Assembly (NCBI GenBank): GCA_031265875.1
Contig: JAISCA010000007.1
Location: 1 to 64,000, forward strand
Length of the DNA stretch: 64,000 nucleotides
Direction of reading: 5' to 3'
Source of the DNA: Propionibacteriaceae bacterium
GTDB lineage: Bacteria > Actinomycetota > Actinomycetes > Propionibacteriales > Propionibacteriaceae
This document shows, one piece after another, positions 43,069-50,761 of the stretch. A program made the translations under genes and the position numbers. Under the pieces are notes generated by a model. It was not told where the DNA came from, ran no database searches, and was given only the letters and a program-made list of their open reading frames with translations. The number at the start of each line of letters is the position of its first letter. Position 1 is the first letter of the stretch.

Positions 43069-43814
43069 TAGGGTTAAGTTTCTACGACACGTTATCGAGT
43101 GTCCCCGGTGCTATCTTAAGAACCAATATCGGAGTTCGTAACGGCGAGGTTTGCGATTTCGAACTCAGTGGAACGGGCTCTGAAGACGGCACCATTCAAG
43201 TCATTCGCGAACTGTCGTTTGACGCCACAACTTGCACGCAGACTTTCGCTATTGCAACTTATTCAACTTCTGACTTACCTGAGAGTCTCCATGCCCTTTG
43301 GAGTGACGATAGTTCAGATGGTACTCAAGTTGAAATTACGACATCGTTCGGGCAAACACTCGCCACCAGGGACGCTGTAGCTGAAAGGGCACCAGCCTCG
43401 TCAGCCACGAGAACAAAGACCTTTAAGGCGATGATCAAAGACCCGATCAACCTTCAGACCACGGCGACTCAAACATCTTTTACGTGGGAATACACTCCGA
43501 CGCAGGTCGTATCGTACAGCGGAACTCACATGACATACTGGTTGTCAGGGTCAGGCTGGATACGTTCAGGCAGTAGTGGTTGGACTTCGAGGATCAGCTC
43601 TGCTGCCGCCTACGGGGATACTACAGCGACGTTTTATAATCCCGTGTTTTGCACTTTAATATCTCCGCCTGGATCCATCTGTACAACCACATACGCAAAC
43701 CATTCGAAGACCCGTATCGAAGGAAAGAGTAACGGCGATTGGAGCTGGTCCTACCAAATGTCGAAGTCAGGTGGCTGTAACGGTATGCTACATTACGATT
43801 TTACTGTAGGCTGA
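43069..43814 (+). pseudogene. 5'-truncated secreted-type protein of unknown function
   Basis: An open frame from just after the pduP terminator runs to the stop at 43812-43814. Its translation looks authentic (NGEVCDFELSGTGSEDGTI, then TYSTSDLPESLHALWSDDSS, then WIRSGSSGWTSRISSAAAYG), with Cys pairs and Ser/Thr-rich beta-strand character typical of exported actinobacterial proteins. No start codon with a ribosome-binding site and no signal peptide are present; only the ATG at 43431 gives a 127-residue product. I read it as a gene that lost its 5' end next to the pdu operon. Base composition is clearly lower in GC than the pdu genes. The function is unknown. Confidence 0.55.
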
Positions 43815-43822
43815 TCTCAATT

Positions 43823-44119
43823 ATGGATTCATCACTTAGACATAATAAGACTGGATGGTTGTGGCCAGTACTTGCATTCATCACTGCGGTGCTAGTAGGT
43901 GTCGGATGTTCTATTTTTAGTGTGAGCATCGCTGCGGCAACCGGTCTAATCGGGTTCATTGCCCTGGTGCTCATACTGATTGGTGTGATTCCGAAACGTC
44001 CTTGGTTGGTCATGGCTTCGGCGGGCCTTCTAACAGCTTGTATTTTCTATTTCGGGTCGGCACTGTACTGGTGGATAAATTCCGCTCCCTCAGAGGCGTC
44101 AGGGAGCGGCGTCGGGTAG
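43823..44119 (+). CDS. small three-helix membrane protein
   Basis: A 98-residue protein with three hydrophobic helices (WLWPVLAFITAVLVGVGCSIF, AAATGLIGFIALVLILIGVI, PWLVMASAGLLTACIFYFGSAL) and short polar ends. It begins eight bases after the truncated secreted-type frame and shares its lower GC, so the two probably arrived together. No family is recognised. There is no strong ribosome-binding site. Confidence 0.55.
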   Translation: MDSSLRHNKTGWLWPVLAFITAVLVGVGCSIFSVSIAAATGLIGFIALVLILIGVIPKRPWLVMASAGLLTACIFYFGSALYWWINSAPSEASGSGVG

Positions 44120-44250
44120 CGACAGAAAATCTATTTTAACAGTGATGGTCGTTATCTTTATAGGGGTAGTTAGGTCATAGGGGCAGTGAGGCTGCTCACA
44201 GCCACCCGTAGTAGCCGCTCTCTGACATACGCACCCCACCCACCACGCGA

Positions 44251-44306
44251 ACGAGCACTTGCGACTGGTTCTTCCGGCGTGTCGGACGGCATAACCCGCC
44301 GCTCGG
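44251..44306. repeat. dispersed intergenic repeat, copy D1
   Basis: CGAGCACTTGCGACTGG matches the start of copy B. The CCGGCGTGTCGG block (reverse of CCGACACGCC) and GCATAACCCGCCGCTCGG, a degenerate core, follow. Confidence 0.5.
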
Positions 44307-44538
44307 CCGTGATGGCCGGCGAGTGACGGTTGCGACTATCCCTTCCCTCAGGCCCCGGTCGCCCTGGCGGGCGGCCGGACCGAATATGTCTGCCGTGGCT
44401 CCCTGCGGGGTTGGGACGGGTGCTTGAGTTGGTCCGTGAGAGTCGCTTTTGGCGTCCCTAACACAGCTTTGGGTCGGGTTCGGTTCAGAGGTTCGTAGTC
44501 GGGCTCAGTGGTTGTATACGTCCGTTCGGTGGAGAGAG

Positions 44539-44618
44539 CACGCGAGCGGTCGGTTGCGACTGGTCCGCCGACGTGTCGGCGGTCGTAAGTCTCTGGTCGG
44601 TGACGGGGTCGGGCGCGA
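44539..44618. repeat. dispersed intergenic repeat, copy D2
   Basis: This shows GCGAGCGGTCGGTTGCGACT, CCGCCGACGTGTCGGCGG (a palindrome) and GGTCGGTGACGGGGTCG. The outer blocks recur almost unchanged in copy E at 48698-48780. Confidence 0.6.
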
Positions 44619-44649
44619 GCGGCCTCATCTACGCGGGTTAGCGATTCTT

Positions 44650-45399
44650 CTAGTCGGCAGTCGCTCCAACCGAGGCCTGTTCCACCTCAGCCGAAAGCTG
44701 CGACATGGATGTGATCTGGAGTGAGGCGGCGTCAACGAGATTCGGCTTGAAGAACGACACGGCGTCGCCGTCCTTGGCCAGCAGGCCGAGCACAGGATCG
44801 ACCGTGCGATACATTCCATCAAGGTTTTGCTCCAGGAGCAAAACCAGTTGAGGTGACGGCGCTTCACCCAAGAGGGTGGTGGAACTCTCCCGGTACATCA
44901 CGCCATCGCGGATGCCGCCGGTCTGGATGATGCTGATGGTGTCTCCTTCTCGTAAGCTCCCGCTCAGACAAGAGTCGATCCTCACTAGCGAGATCGTCGA
45001 GGTAACACCGAGTCGGGCGTACTGTTCAGGGGACAGGTCGACGCCAGCCTGGGGATTGGTCTCGGGGTCGGTCCCGCTGGTGTCAGGGTAGATGACGGTG
45101 CTCGTCGAGCTGAGGAAAGTGGCTGTGACCACCGCGTCGCTGCGCGCGATGACCGCGTCGATGCCATCGAAGTAGGGCCAGTCGCCCACGAGTTCAACCA
45201 CGGGAAGACCTGGATCAATCTCGACCACGGGAAGATCCGGGTCAATGACCGGATCGGCGATGACTGGTTCCGGGGCGGACGAGCAGGCGGACAACGCCGA
45301 CACACATAAGCAGGCCAGTGCGGGTAGCAGGGCGGCCTTCACGAGAGTCTTCCTGCCATAAAAAGTCATGGCGAGGGGCCGTCGTATTTTGTTTCTCAT
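44650..45399 (-). CDS. lipoprotein of unknown function
   Basis: A 249-residue lipoprotein. The basic N-terminus and hydrophobic stretch end in the lipobox LSAC (VSALSACSS, about residues 33-38). The mature protein starts with a tandem repeat (PVIDPDLPVVEIDPGLPVVEL), then a beta-rich domain: IDAVIARSDAVVTATFLSST and LREGDTISIIQTGGIRDGVMY. I do not recognise the domain. ATG 45399 is chosen because GGAGGA lies three to eight bases upstream; an ATG ten codons earlier has no such site. It diverges from the FtsX-like transporter operon across an AT-rich control region. Confidence 0.82.
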   Translation of the reverse strand: MRNKIRRPLAMTFYGRKTLVKAALLPALACLCVSALSACSSAPEPVIADPVIDPDLPVVEIDPGLPVVELVGDWPYFDGIDAVIARSDAVVTATFLSSTSTVIYPDTSGTDPETNPQAGVDLSPEQYARLGVTSTISLVRIDSCLSGSLREGDTISIIQTGGIRDGVMYRESSTTLLGEAPSPQLVLLLEQNLDGMYRTVDPVLGLLAKDGDAVSFFKPNLVDAASLQITSMSQLSAEVEQASVGATAD

Positions 45400-45572
45400 G
45401 TTTCCTCCGATTTCCTCATCGGACAACACTCCGGTGCCAATTTGCGACGACTCCAGTATATCGGGACGCTAGTCCGCGATCCGGAGACTTTCAATGGCGC
45501 AGTTATCGGACGAGGCAGTTAACTCCAAAGTATGTTAGCAACATTGACTTATATTTTAATAAGATTAATCTC

Positions 45573-45602
45573 TTGACGAATTAAGTGAAAAGCGGCTAAA
45601 GT
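45573..45602 (+). promoter_or_regulatory. predicted promoter of the FtsX-like operon
   Basis: TTGACG (45573-45578) and TAAAGT (45597-45602) are spaced by 18 bases in an unusually AT-rich stretch (45520-45610) between divergent genes. Translation starts at TTG 45662 with GGAG upstream. Confidence 0.5.
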
Positions 45603-45661
45603 TAAAATGAGTCACCGTTCTAGGCCGGTGACCTCGAAGGAGTGGAGCCGGGGGTAAGAAA

Positions 45662-46678
45662 TTGTATCTTTTGCCTCTGCGTCGAGTCGGGCCCACCGCT
45701 GTGGCCGGGCTGCTGATGGCTGTCTTCCTGATCTTGGCCGGCGCCGCTGTGACCCAAGCCGTTCAGCGTGAGGGTAGCTATTACGGCGGCCTGGACCCGA
45801 GTCAGACCTTCCGCCTGACACTGAATGGATTCCGGGCTGAAATGGATCTCAATCTCAACCGGACTCTGTTCGAGTCGGCCGAGGCCCAGCGGGCGCCGGT
45901 CCGGCTGCAGGTCTCCTACGGCGACCATGGCGGCTTGCCCGGACTGGCCGTCTTCGATTCGTCCGCTCAGCCCACCTGCCCGGCCCTGACCGCCGGACGT
46001 TGTTTCAGCGCTGAGGAGATGCGCTCCGACCAAGTTCGTCTGCTGCTGCAGGACCGTGGCCCGTTGGTGGACGACCCCAGCCTGGGCGGGGCCGAATCGC
46101 TGTTGCCGACGGGCTCGGTCATCGGCGCTTTCGACGCCGCCCAGGCCCCAGGGGTCTATTACATCGTCAACCTGTCCGGGTTCCGGCCGACCTTCTGGCC
46201 GGGTCGCCTCGACGTCGAGGGCGGCGACCCGGATTGGGCCCGGCGGTTGGCGGCCGACCTATCCCAGCTAGCCGACGTCGGATTGATCGAACCGCAGAGC
46301 TGGATCGGTCAAGCCGCCGACTACCGCTACACCACTCCTAGCGTCGTGGCCGCCTTGGTCTCAGCGGTGGCGTTGGCCGTGTTGGTGGCCGACGCCGTCA
46401 AGGCAGAATCCAGGACCTGGCTGATCCAGCGTCGGCTAGGCGCCTCCAACCGTCGTCTGAGCCGGGACTGCGCCCTGGCCTGGGGCTTGGCCGGACTGAG
46501 CGGGGCTTCGCTCGGTGGGCTGGGGTTGGCCTTGACCTGGTGGCTGGGGCCGTCCCTGCTCGGACCGGCTCCGCCCGGGCCGGTCTGGCTGTTGGCGTTG
46601 ACACCGGCCCTTGTGGCGGCGGCTTCGGCTGGCCTGGTGGTGCGGGGGAGCGGTCGACTGGAGAGGGCAGTGCGATGA
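45662..46678 (+). CDS. FtsX/MacB-like permease-type protein, first subunit
   Basis: A 338-residue membrane protein. One helix lies near the N-terminus (VAGLLMAVFLILAGAAVTQAV), followed by a ~200-residue extracytoplasmic region, and three helices at the C-terminus (VVAALVSAVALAVLVAD, AWGLAGLSGASLGGLGLALTW, VWLLALTPALVAAASAGLVV). Between helices, WLIQRRLGASNRRLSRDC resembles the FtsX-type cytoplasmic loop (..RRLGAS..). It likely forms a heterodimer with the next gene product, which overlaps it by four bases, driven by the ATPase at 47948. TTG start. The substrate is unknown. Confidence 0.75.
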   Translation: MYLLPLRRVGPTAVAGLLMAVFLILAGAAVTQAVQREGSYYGGLDPSQTFRLTLNGFRAEMDLNLNRTLFESAEAQRAPVRLQVSYGDHGGLPGLAVFDSSAQPTCPALTAGRCFSAEEMRSDQVRLLLQDRGPLVDDPSLGGAESLLPTGSVIGAFDAAQAPGVYYIVNLSGFRPTFWPGRLDVEGGDPDWARRLAADLSQLADVGLIEPQSWIGQAADYRYTTPSVVAALVSAVALAVLVADAVKAESRTWLIQRRLGASNRRLSRDCALAWGLAGLSGASLGGLGLALTWWLGPSLLGPAPPGPVWLLALTPALVAAASAGLVVRGSGRLERAVR

Positions 46679-47814
46679 CAGTCGAACGGACCTTCCATCA
46701 AATCGGCCTGGGGTTGGGCGACGCCTGGCGCAGCCGGGGCCGTGTCCTCTTGCTCTGGTTGCAACTGGCACTGGGAGTGGTCGGGCTCCTGCTGGGCTGG
46801 GCCATGTGGTCGGAGGCCCGCCAGTTCCGCGACCAAACCGAGGCCCTCGAACAGTGGCGGGCGGTCCGTTTCGATGTCATCACGGCCGGTGAACTGACCA
46901 TGCCCCGATCACCGGGGCCGGCGCTGGACGCCTACCTGCGTCAGGCTTTGGACGGTCAAGAGCCCGCCTGGTCCGTCGTTGTCTATGGCTACCCGGCTCG
47001 AGCCGGTCTGGGCCATCCCGTCGTAGTGGTCTTGGGCGCGCTGCCCCAGGACTGGCCGGGAGCTGCGGCGCCACTTCAGCCCGGCTTGTGGATCGGCGCC
47101 CAGGTCGAGGGTTTCCCCACCGGGACGACCGTCGATCTGGGGCCGCACCAGGCGGCGGTGGTCGGCCGATTGCCCGCCGGATGGCGTCTGATCAACGAGC
47201 ATGGACAATATTACAACCCGATCCTGGCCGACCGCTCCCTGGTCTGGGTCACGACTTACGCCGATTACTTCGACAAGACGACAGCCGGACCGGAGCTGAC
47301 TCTGGATGGATTGTTGTTCAATCTTGTCCTGCTCGATCCCCCACCCGACCAAGTCACCCAACTCCAGCGCCTGCTGGCCCAGGACCAGGATCGCCGCCTG
47401 ATCCCGGTTCCGGTGGTCAGCGACGCCGCCCACCAAGGCTCTATCCAAGGGGCCCGGAGCAGCCTGGTGATCGCGCTCTGTCTGATCGGGCTGACCGGTT
47501 TGGGAGCCGGGGCGGTGCTGTCCAACCTGGTTCGCCGCACGCTCCAGGACCAAGGCGTCAACCGCTTGCTGGGGGCCACCATGGGCGAGAGCCGGCTGCG
47601 CTTGCACGCCTTCGTGGCTTTGGTCCAAACCGGTCCGGTCGGTTTGGCTCTCTTGGTCTGGTGGCGGCTGCCCTTCTCGCCCCTCTCGCTGCCTGGTCCG
47701 GTCCTGCTGGCGGCCGGACTGGTCGCCCTGGTGGCGCATCTGGCGGCGGTCGAGGTCGCCGCCAGGGTGATACGGCGTGATTCTTTGTCCCTGGCCACGA
47801 GAGGAACAGATTGA
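46675..47814 (+). CDS. FtsX/MacB-like permease-type protein, second subunit
   Basis: A 379-residue protein with the same arrangement as its neighbour. There is an N-terminal helix (RVLLLWLQLALGVVGLLLGWAMW), a large external domain, and C-terminal helices (SLVIALCLIGLTGLGAGAVLSNLV; PVGLALLVWWRLPF; PVLLAAGLVALVAHLAAVEVAA) with NRLLGATMGESRLRLHAF as the FtsX-like loop. The start overlaps the previous stop (ATGA). Its last ~39 codons have been duplicated downstream. Confidence 0.75.
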   Translation: MTVERTFHQIGLGLGDAWRSRGRVLLLWLQLALGVVGLLLGWAMWSEARQFRDQTEALEQWRAVRFDVITAGELTMPRSPGPALDAYLRQALDGQEPAWSVVVYGYPARAGLGHPVVVVLGALPQDWPGAAAPLQPGLWIGAQVEGFPTGTTVDLGPHQAAVVGRLPAGWRLINEHGQYYNPILADRSLVWVTTYADYFDKTTAGPELTLDGLLFNLVLLDPPPDQVTQLQRLLAQDQDRRLIPVPVVSDAAHQGSIQGARSSLVIALCLIGLTGLGAGAVLSNLVRRTLQDQGVNRLLGATMGESRLRLHAFVALVQTGPVGLALLVWWRLPFSPLSLPGPVLLAAGLVALVAHLAAVEVAARVIRRDSLSLATRGTD

Positions 47815-47950
47815 TGGCTGAATCGCTGTCCGGTCCGATCTTGTCGGCGACCGGTCCGGACGCCGGGCGGGCGCACCTGGCGGTGGCCGGGGTCGCCGGG
47901 GTGCTGCGACGTGATTCCTCGTCCTCAACCACGAGAGGAGCCGACTGATG
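47695..47950 (+). repeat. tandem duplication of a permease 3' end (about 135-bp unit)
   Basis: Unit one (47695 to about 47819) encodes the permease C-terminus GPVLLAAGLVALVAHLA and onward to RRDSLSLATRGTD, then the ATGGCTGA junction. Unit two (47832-47953) encodes GPILSATGPDAGRAHLA to RRDSSSSTTRGAD followed by the same junction. The units differ by one codon plus substitutions, so the event is not recent. Confidence 0.75.
47814..47948 (+). CDS. 44-codon ORF made by the tandem duplication
   Basis: The first duplicated ATGGCTGA junction starts this ORF (MAESLSGPILSATG), which then reads into the second copy of the permease tail and stops at TGA overlapping the ATPase start. Both junctions are ATGA, with GAGAGGA before each, so ribosomes could pass through all three genes. 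The product is a soluble remnant of a transmembrane end and probably has no function of its own; its value may be to keep translation coupled to the ATPase. Confidence 0.55.
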   Translation: MAESLSGPILSATGPDAGRAHLAVAGVAGVLRRDSSSSTTRGAD

Positions 47951-48679
47951 GCTGACCTGCTCAAAGTCGAACGCTTGTCGAAGACGTACGCCGCTCGGTC
48001 CGGTCAGGTCCAAGCCCTGACCGATGTCTGGCTGGAACTAGCCCCCGGCGAGCTGGTGGCCGTGGTCGGACCGTCCGGTTCGGGTAAGAGCACTCTGTTG
48101 AACGTCGTGGGTGACATCCTGCCGGCCAGTGCCGGCCGGGTCCTGCTCCAAGGCCAGGCCTTGGGCGGACGGGACGCCGCCCGCGCCGCCCGCCGTAACG
48201 CCAGCTTCGGCTGCCTCTTCCAGGACTTCGCCCTGATCGAGCGGGCCACCGCCTCAGTCAACGTCGAGTTGCCTCTACGGTACGCCGCTGGTCGTATCGG
48301 CCGCCGCGCCCGCCGTGAGCGCGGCCAAGCTGCCCTGGCCGCTGTCGGGATCGCCGACCTAGGCCCCCGCCGGGTCGATCAGTTGTCAGGCGGACAACGC
48401 CAACGGGTGGCCCTGGCCCGCGCCCTAGTCTCGGACCCGCCCATCCTGCTGGCGGACGAACCGACCGGCGCCTTGGACAGCCAGAATGGAGACCTCGTCT
48501 TCGACCTCTTACGCCAGCAAGCCTCGGCCGGCCGGGGCGTCCTGGTCAGCACCCACAACCTCGATCTGGCTCTGTCCTGCGACCGGGTGGTGGCCCTGCG
48601 CGACGGCCGTGTGGTGGACGGCGTCGACCTCCTGCCCCGGCGCGGCCAGCCCCGCCGGTCAAGCCCCACCGACGACTGA
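47948..48679 (+). CDS. ABC transporter ATP-binding protein (MacB/LolD type)
   Basis: A 243-residue ATPase with Walker A GPSGSGKSTLLNVVGDIL (about residue 42), Q-loop GCLFQDFALIERATASVNVELPL, signature QLSGGQRQRVALARAL, Walker B ILLADEPTGALDSQNG and H-loop VSTHNLDLAL. The MacB/LolD subfamily serves FtsX-fold permeases, matching the two upstream genes. Translation starts at ATG 47948, overlapping the remnant ORF, with GAGAGGA as ribosome-binding site. Confidence 0.92.
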   Translation: MADLLKVERLSKTYAARSGQVQALTDVWLELAPGELVAVVGPSGSGKSTLLNVVGDILPASAGRVLLQGQALGGRDAARAARRNASFGCLFQDFALIERATASVNVELPLRYAAGRIGRRARRERGQAALAAVGIADLGPRRVDQLSGGQRQRVALARALVSDPPILLADEPTGALDSQNGDLVFDLLRQQASAGRGVLVSTHNLDLALSCDRVVALRDGRVVDGVDLLPRRGQPRRSSPTDD

Positions 48680-48697
48680 TCGCCGGCGGGGGGGGGT

Positions 48698-48780
48698 CAC
48701 GCGAGCGGGCGGTTGCGACTGCCTTTTCGGCGGGTCTCGTGTTGAAAGTCCCCGGTCGGTGACGGGGTCGTGCGCGACCG
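48698..48780. repeat. dispersed intergenic repeat, copy E
   Basis: ACGCGAGCGGGCGGTTGCGACT and GGTCGGTGACGGGGTCGTGC match copy D2 nearly base for base at the outer ends, with a different middle (TTTTCGGCGGGTCTCG). It lies between the ATPase and LRR genes. Confidence 0.5.
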
Positions 48781-48860
48781 ACGTTTTGGACCCTTGACGG
48801 GCGTGGACCCAGGCACAAGACTGAGACGCACACTTCGCTCGGGCGATGAGGAGTTCCGTT

Positions 48861-49838
48861 ATGCCTTCGTACCGACAGCCCTCGTGCCGGCATGCTTGGT
48901 TGAAGCGTGGACTGGCCCTCGGTTTGGCCCTGGGGCTGGCCGGTCTGATCGGACAGGCCCAGGCTCAAGCCGACCCGACCGATCTGGTTCCAATCGACGA
49001 TCCGGCCTTGGCGGCCTGCGTCGAGACCGCCTTGGGTTTGGCGCCGGGTCAGGTCCCGACCGAGGCCGAGGCGGCCGGGCTGACCAGCCTGACCTGCGCC
49101 GCCGTGGCGGATTTCAGCGCCCTGTCCCATTTCAGCGGACTGACCCGGTTGGACCTGAGCGGCGCCACGACCGGCGACCTGACCCCACTGGCCGGCCTGT
49201 CCGATCTGCGCTGGCTGGCTTTGACCGGCGCCCCGGTGTTCGACCTGGCTCCGCTGGCCGGCGCCAGTTTCAGCTTGGCTGTATTGCATCTGGAGGGCAC
49301 GGCGGTGTCCGACCTCAGCCCGTTGGCCGGGCACTTACGGCTGGAGTCCGGGGTCTACCTGGATGGGGCCGAGGTCTTGGACCTGACTCCCCTGAACGGC
49401 CCTGACGCCGAAATAGTGGCTCGGACCCAAGCCCTCACGGTCGAGGCCGAGGTCGGCCAGGCCGTCGTCATCCCCCAGGCCATTCTGCCCCACGGCGCCG
49501 CCGTCGACCTGACCCCGGCCTCGGCCGAGGGCGTGTTCGACCCGCTGACGCGGACCGTCACCTACGCCAGCCCGGGCTCGTACCAATGGACCTGGGCGGC
49601 CGAGGACTTCACCGATTACATGATCTGCGACCCGGACGGCAACTGCTTCAGGCCCGGCTATGCCAGCGGCGGCGTCCTGACCGTCCAGGTCAGCGCCGCC
49701 CCGCTCCCGGGCGGTCCGGCAGGCCCGCTCCTGCCCGACACCGGTGCCCCGGCCACCTTCCCATCGCTAGGCGGCCTAGCCGCCCTCAGCCTCCTGCTTG
49801 GCCTGGGCTGCCTGTACCACCGCCGCCAACTGGCTTGA
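48861..49838 (+). CDS. leucine-rich-repeat surface protein with LPDTG sorting signal
   Basis: A 325-residue exported protein. The signal peptide (GLALGLALGLAGLIGQAQAQA) precedes a domain with internalin-like leucine-rich repeats (FSGLTRLDLSGATTGDLTPLAGLSDLRWLALTGAPVFDLAPLAG; LHLEGTAVSDLSPLAGH). A beta-rich segment follows, then LPDTG (about 291-295), a hydrophobic helix and YHRRQLA. It should be linked to the cell wall by a sortase. ATG 48861 is preferred because AGGAG lies seven bases upstream; the ATG at 48846 is five codons earlier. Confidence 0.88.
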   Translation: MPSYRQPSCRHAWLKRGLALGLALGLAGLIGQAQAQADPTDLVPIDDPALAACVETALGLAPGQVPTEAEAAGLTSLTCAAVADFSALSHFSGLTRLDLSGATTGDLTPLAGLSDLRWLALTGAPVFDLAPLAGASFSLAVLHLEGTAVSDLSPLAGHLRLESGVYLDGAEVLDLTPLNGPDAEIVARTQALTVEAEVGQAVVIPQAILPHGAAVDLTPASAEGVFDPLTRTVTYASPGSYQWTWAAEDFTDYMICDPDGNCFRPGYASGGVLTVQVSAAPLPGGPAGPLLPDTGAPATFPSLGGLAALSLLLGLGCLYHRRQLA

Positions 49839-49924
49839 GGGGCCTCAACTCATAGGCCCGACCGTCCCCCTCGTCCACCTCGTCGCCGAGCACCTACGAC
49901 TCCCGACGCCTGTAGTAGTTAGTG

Positions 49925-49976
49925 GTCGTAACCGTCCAATCGGGTGACTGTCTCCCGCTGATCGGACGGTTACGAC
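49925..49976. repeat. dispersed repeat, copy F, as a hairpin
   Basis: The 17-base arms GTCGTAACCGTCCAATC and GATCGGACGGTTACGAC (49925-49941 and 49960-49976) pair with one mismatch. Each arm is a copy of the dispersed core. It lies between the LRR gene and the restriction enzyme gene and may end transcription of the former. Confidence 0.6.
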
Positions 49977-50013
49977 GCCCGCGACGGAGGGCCCTTGTCA
50001 GTAGGATTAGGTA

Positions 50014-50715
50014 ATGGATCTCACTACTTCCTTCGAGACGGCCGTACCGGTCGACGTGTTCGTCCGGTACGACTTTTTTGAGACCCGTAACGCCGGGGCG
50101 ATCCTGCGTGCCACCAATCCGGCGGCGTTCGCCGAGGTCATGGATATTCTGCGTGACTTCGAGTTGATCGATGAGGATCTCATTCTCGCCGGTGGTGAAG
50201 AGTCCGGGTTGGCTAAACGCCTCAATCATGTTTTTCGAAGCCGAGGCTGGCGTGAAGGGCGGGTCGACACGGAGATCAAATTAGTGCTCCACCTCATGCC
50301 TTTCGCCGACGCGGGGGAGACCGAGGTCCGGGTCGAGGAATCCAGTGTGACAAACGAGGGCTACAAAGTCGACAATGTCAAAGACCGGATCGCTATGGAT
50401 CTGGAGTGGAACGCTAAAGACGGCAATCTTGACCGCGACTTGGCCGCTTACCGGTCCCTGTACGAAGCCGGACTCATCGATGGGGCGATCCTCGTCACTC
50501 GTACGATCGACGACCTTAGAGCGCTGGGCTACCGGGTTCGCAGCGCGGCGGGTATGGACGAGGAGAGCGCTAAGAACTTTCTGAGGACGTCCACCACGAC
50601 GAACACGAAGAAGCTTCTGCCCCGCCTCCAGCGCGGTGACGCCGGCGGCTGTCCGGTGCTGGCTGTCGCCATCTGCCAGCGGACCTGGAACGGTTGGCGA
50701 CCGGCTGACGACTAA
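50014..50715 (+). CDS. BglII-family type II restriction endonuclease
   Basis: A 233-residue protein. The central block VDNVKDRIAMDLEWNAKDGNLDRDLAAYRSLYEAGLIDGAILVTRT is the hallmark of the BglII-like PD-(D/E)XK family, in which the Glu of LEW-type motifs and flanking residues bind metal. Here Asn follows where BglII has Gln (E-x-N instead of E-x-Q). The C-terminal GGCPVLAVAICQRTWNGW is also conserved in relatives. It should cut a short palindrome, possibly AGATCT. There is no ribosome-binding site; TAGGAT ends six bases before the ATG, suggesting a leaderless mRNA. The adjacent methyltransferase is its expected partner. Confidence 0.85.
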   Translation: MDLTTSFETAVPVDVFVRYDFFETRNAGAILRATNPAAFAEVMDILRDFELIDEDLILAGGEESGLAKRLNHVFRSRGWREGRVDTEIKLVLHLMPFADAGETEVRVEESSVTNEGYKVDNVKDRIAMDLEWNAKDGNLDRDLAAYRSLYEAGLIDGAILVTRTIDDLRALGYRVRSAAGMDEESAKNFLRTSTTTNTKKLLPRLQRGDAGGCPVLAVAICQRTWNGWRPADD

Positions 50716-50754
50716 AGATCTACTTTGACAGATTAGATCTTTATCTAGTAGGTT
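50714..50754 (+). promoter_or_regulatory. methyltransferase promoter carrying two AGATCT sites
   Basis: TTGACA (50725-50730) and TAGGTT (50749-50754) are 18 bases apart. AAAGATCT (50714-50721) and AGATCTTT (50735-50742) form an inverted pair, with the second inside the spacer. The GTG start at 50762 lies seven bases after the -10, so the transcript is probably leaderless. Confidence 0.6.
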
Positions 50755-50761
50755 ATCGCAT

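Larger units (their letters stand above)
44120..44649. other. gene-free stretch with two repeat copies
   Basis: A 530-base gap between a small membrane protein and the convergent lipoprotein gene. It contains copies D1 and D2 of the dispersed repeat and short GC-rich inverted repeats. I see no coding signal with a ribosome-binding site and no RNA gene. Confidence 0.5.

Noticed and set aside
43168-43380. 70-codon ORF after the pdu terminator
   Set aside because: It lies in another frame over the longer truncated secreted-type frame, which has better protein character.
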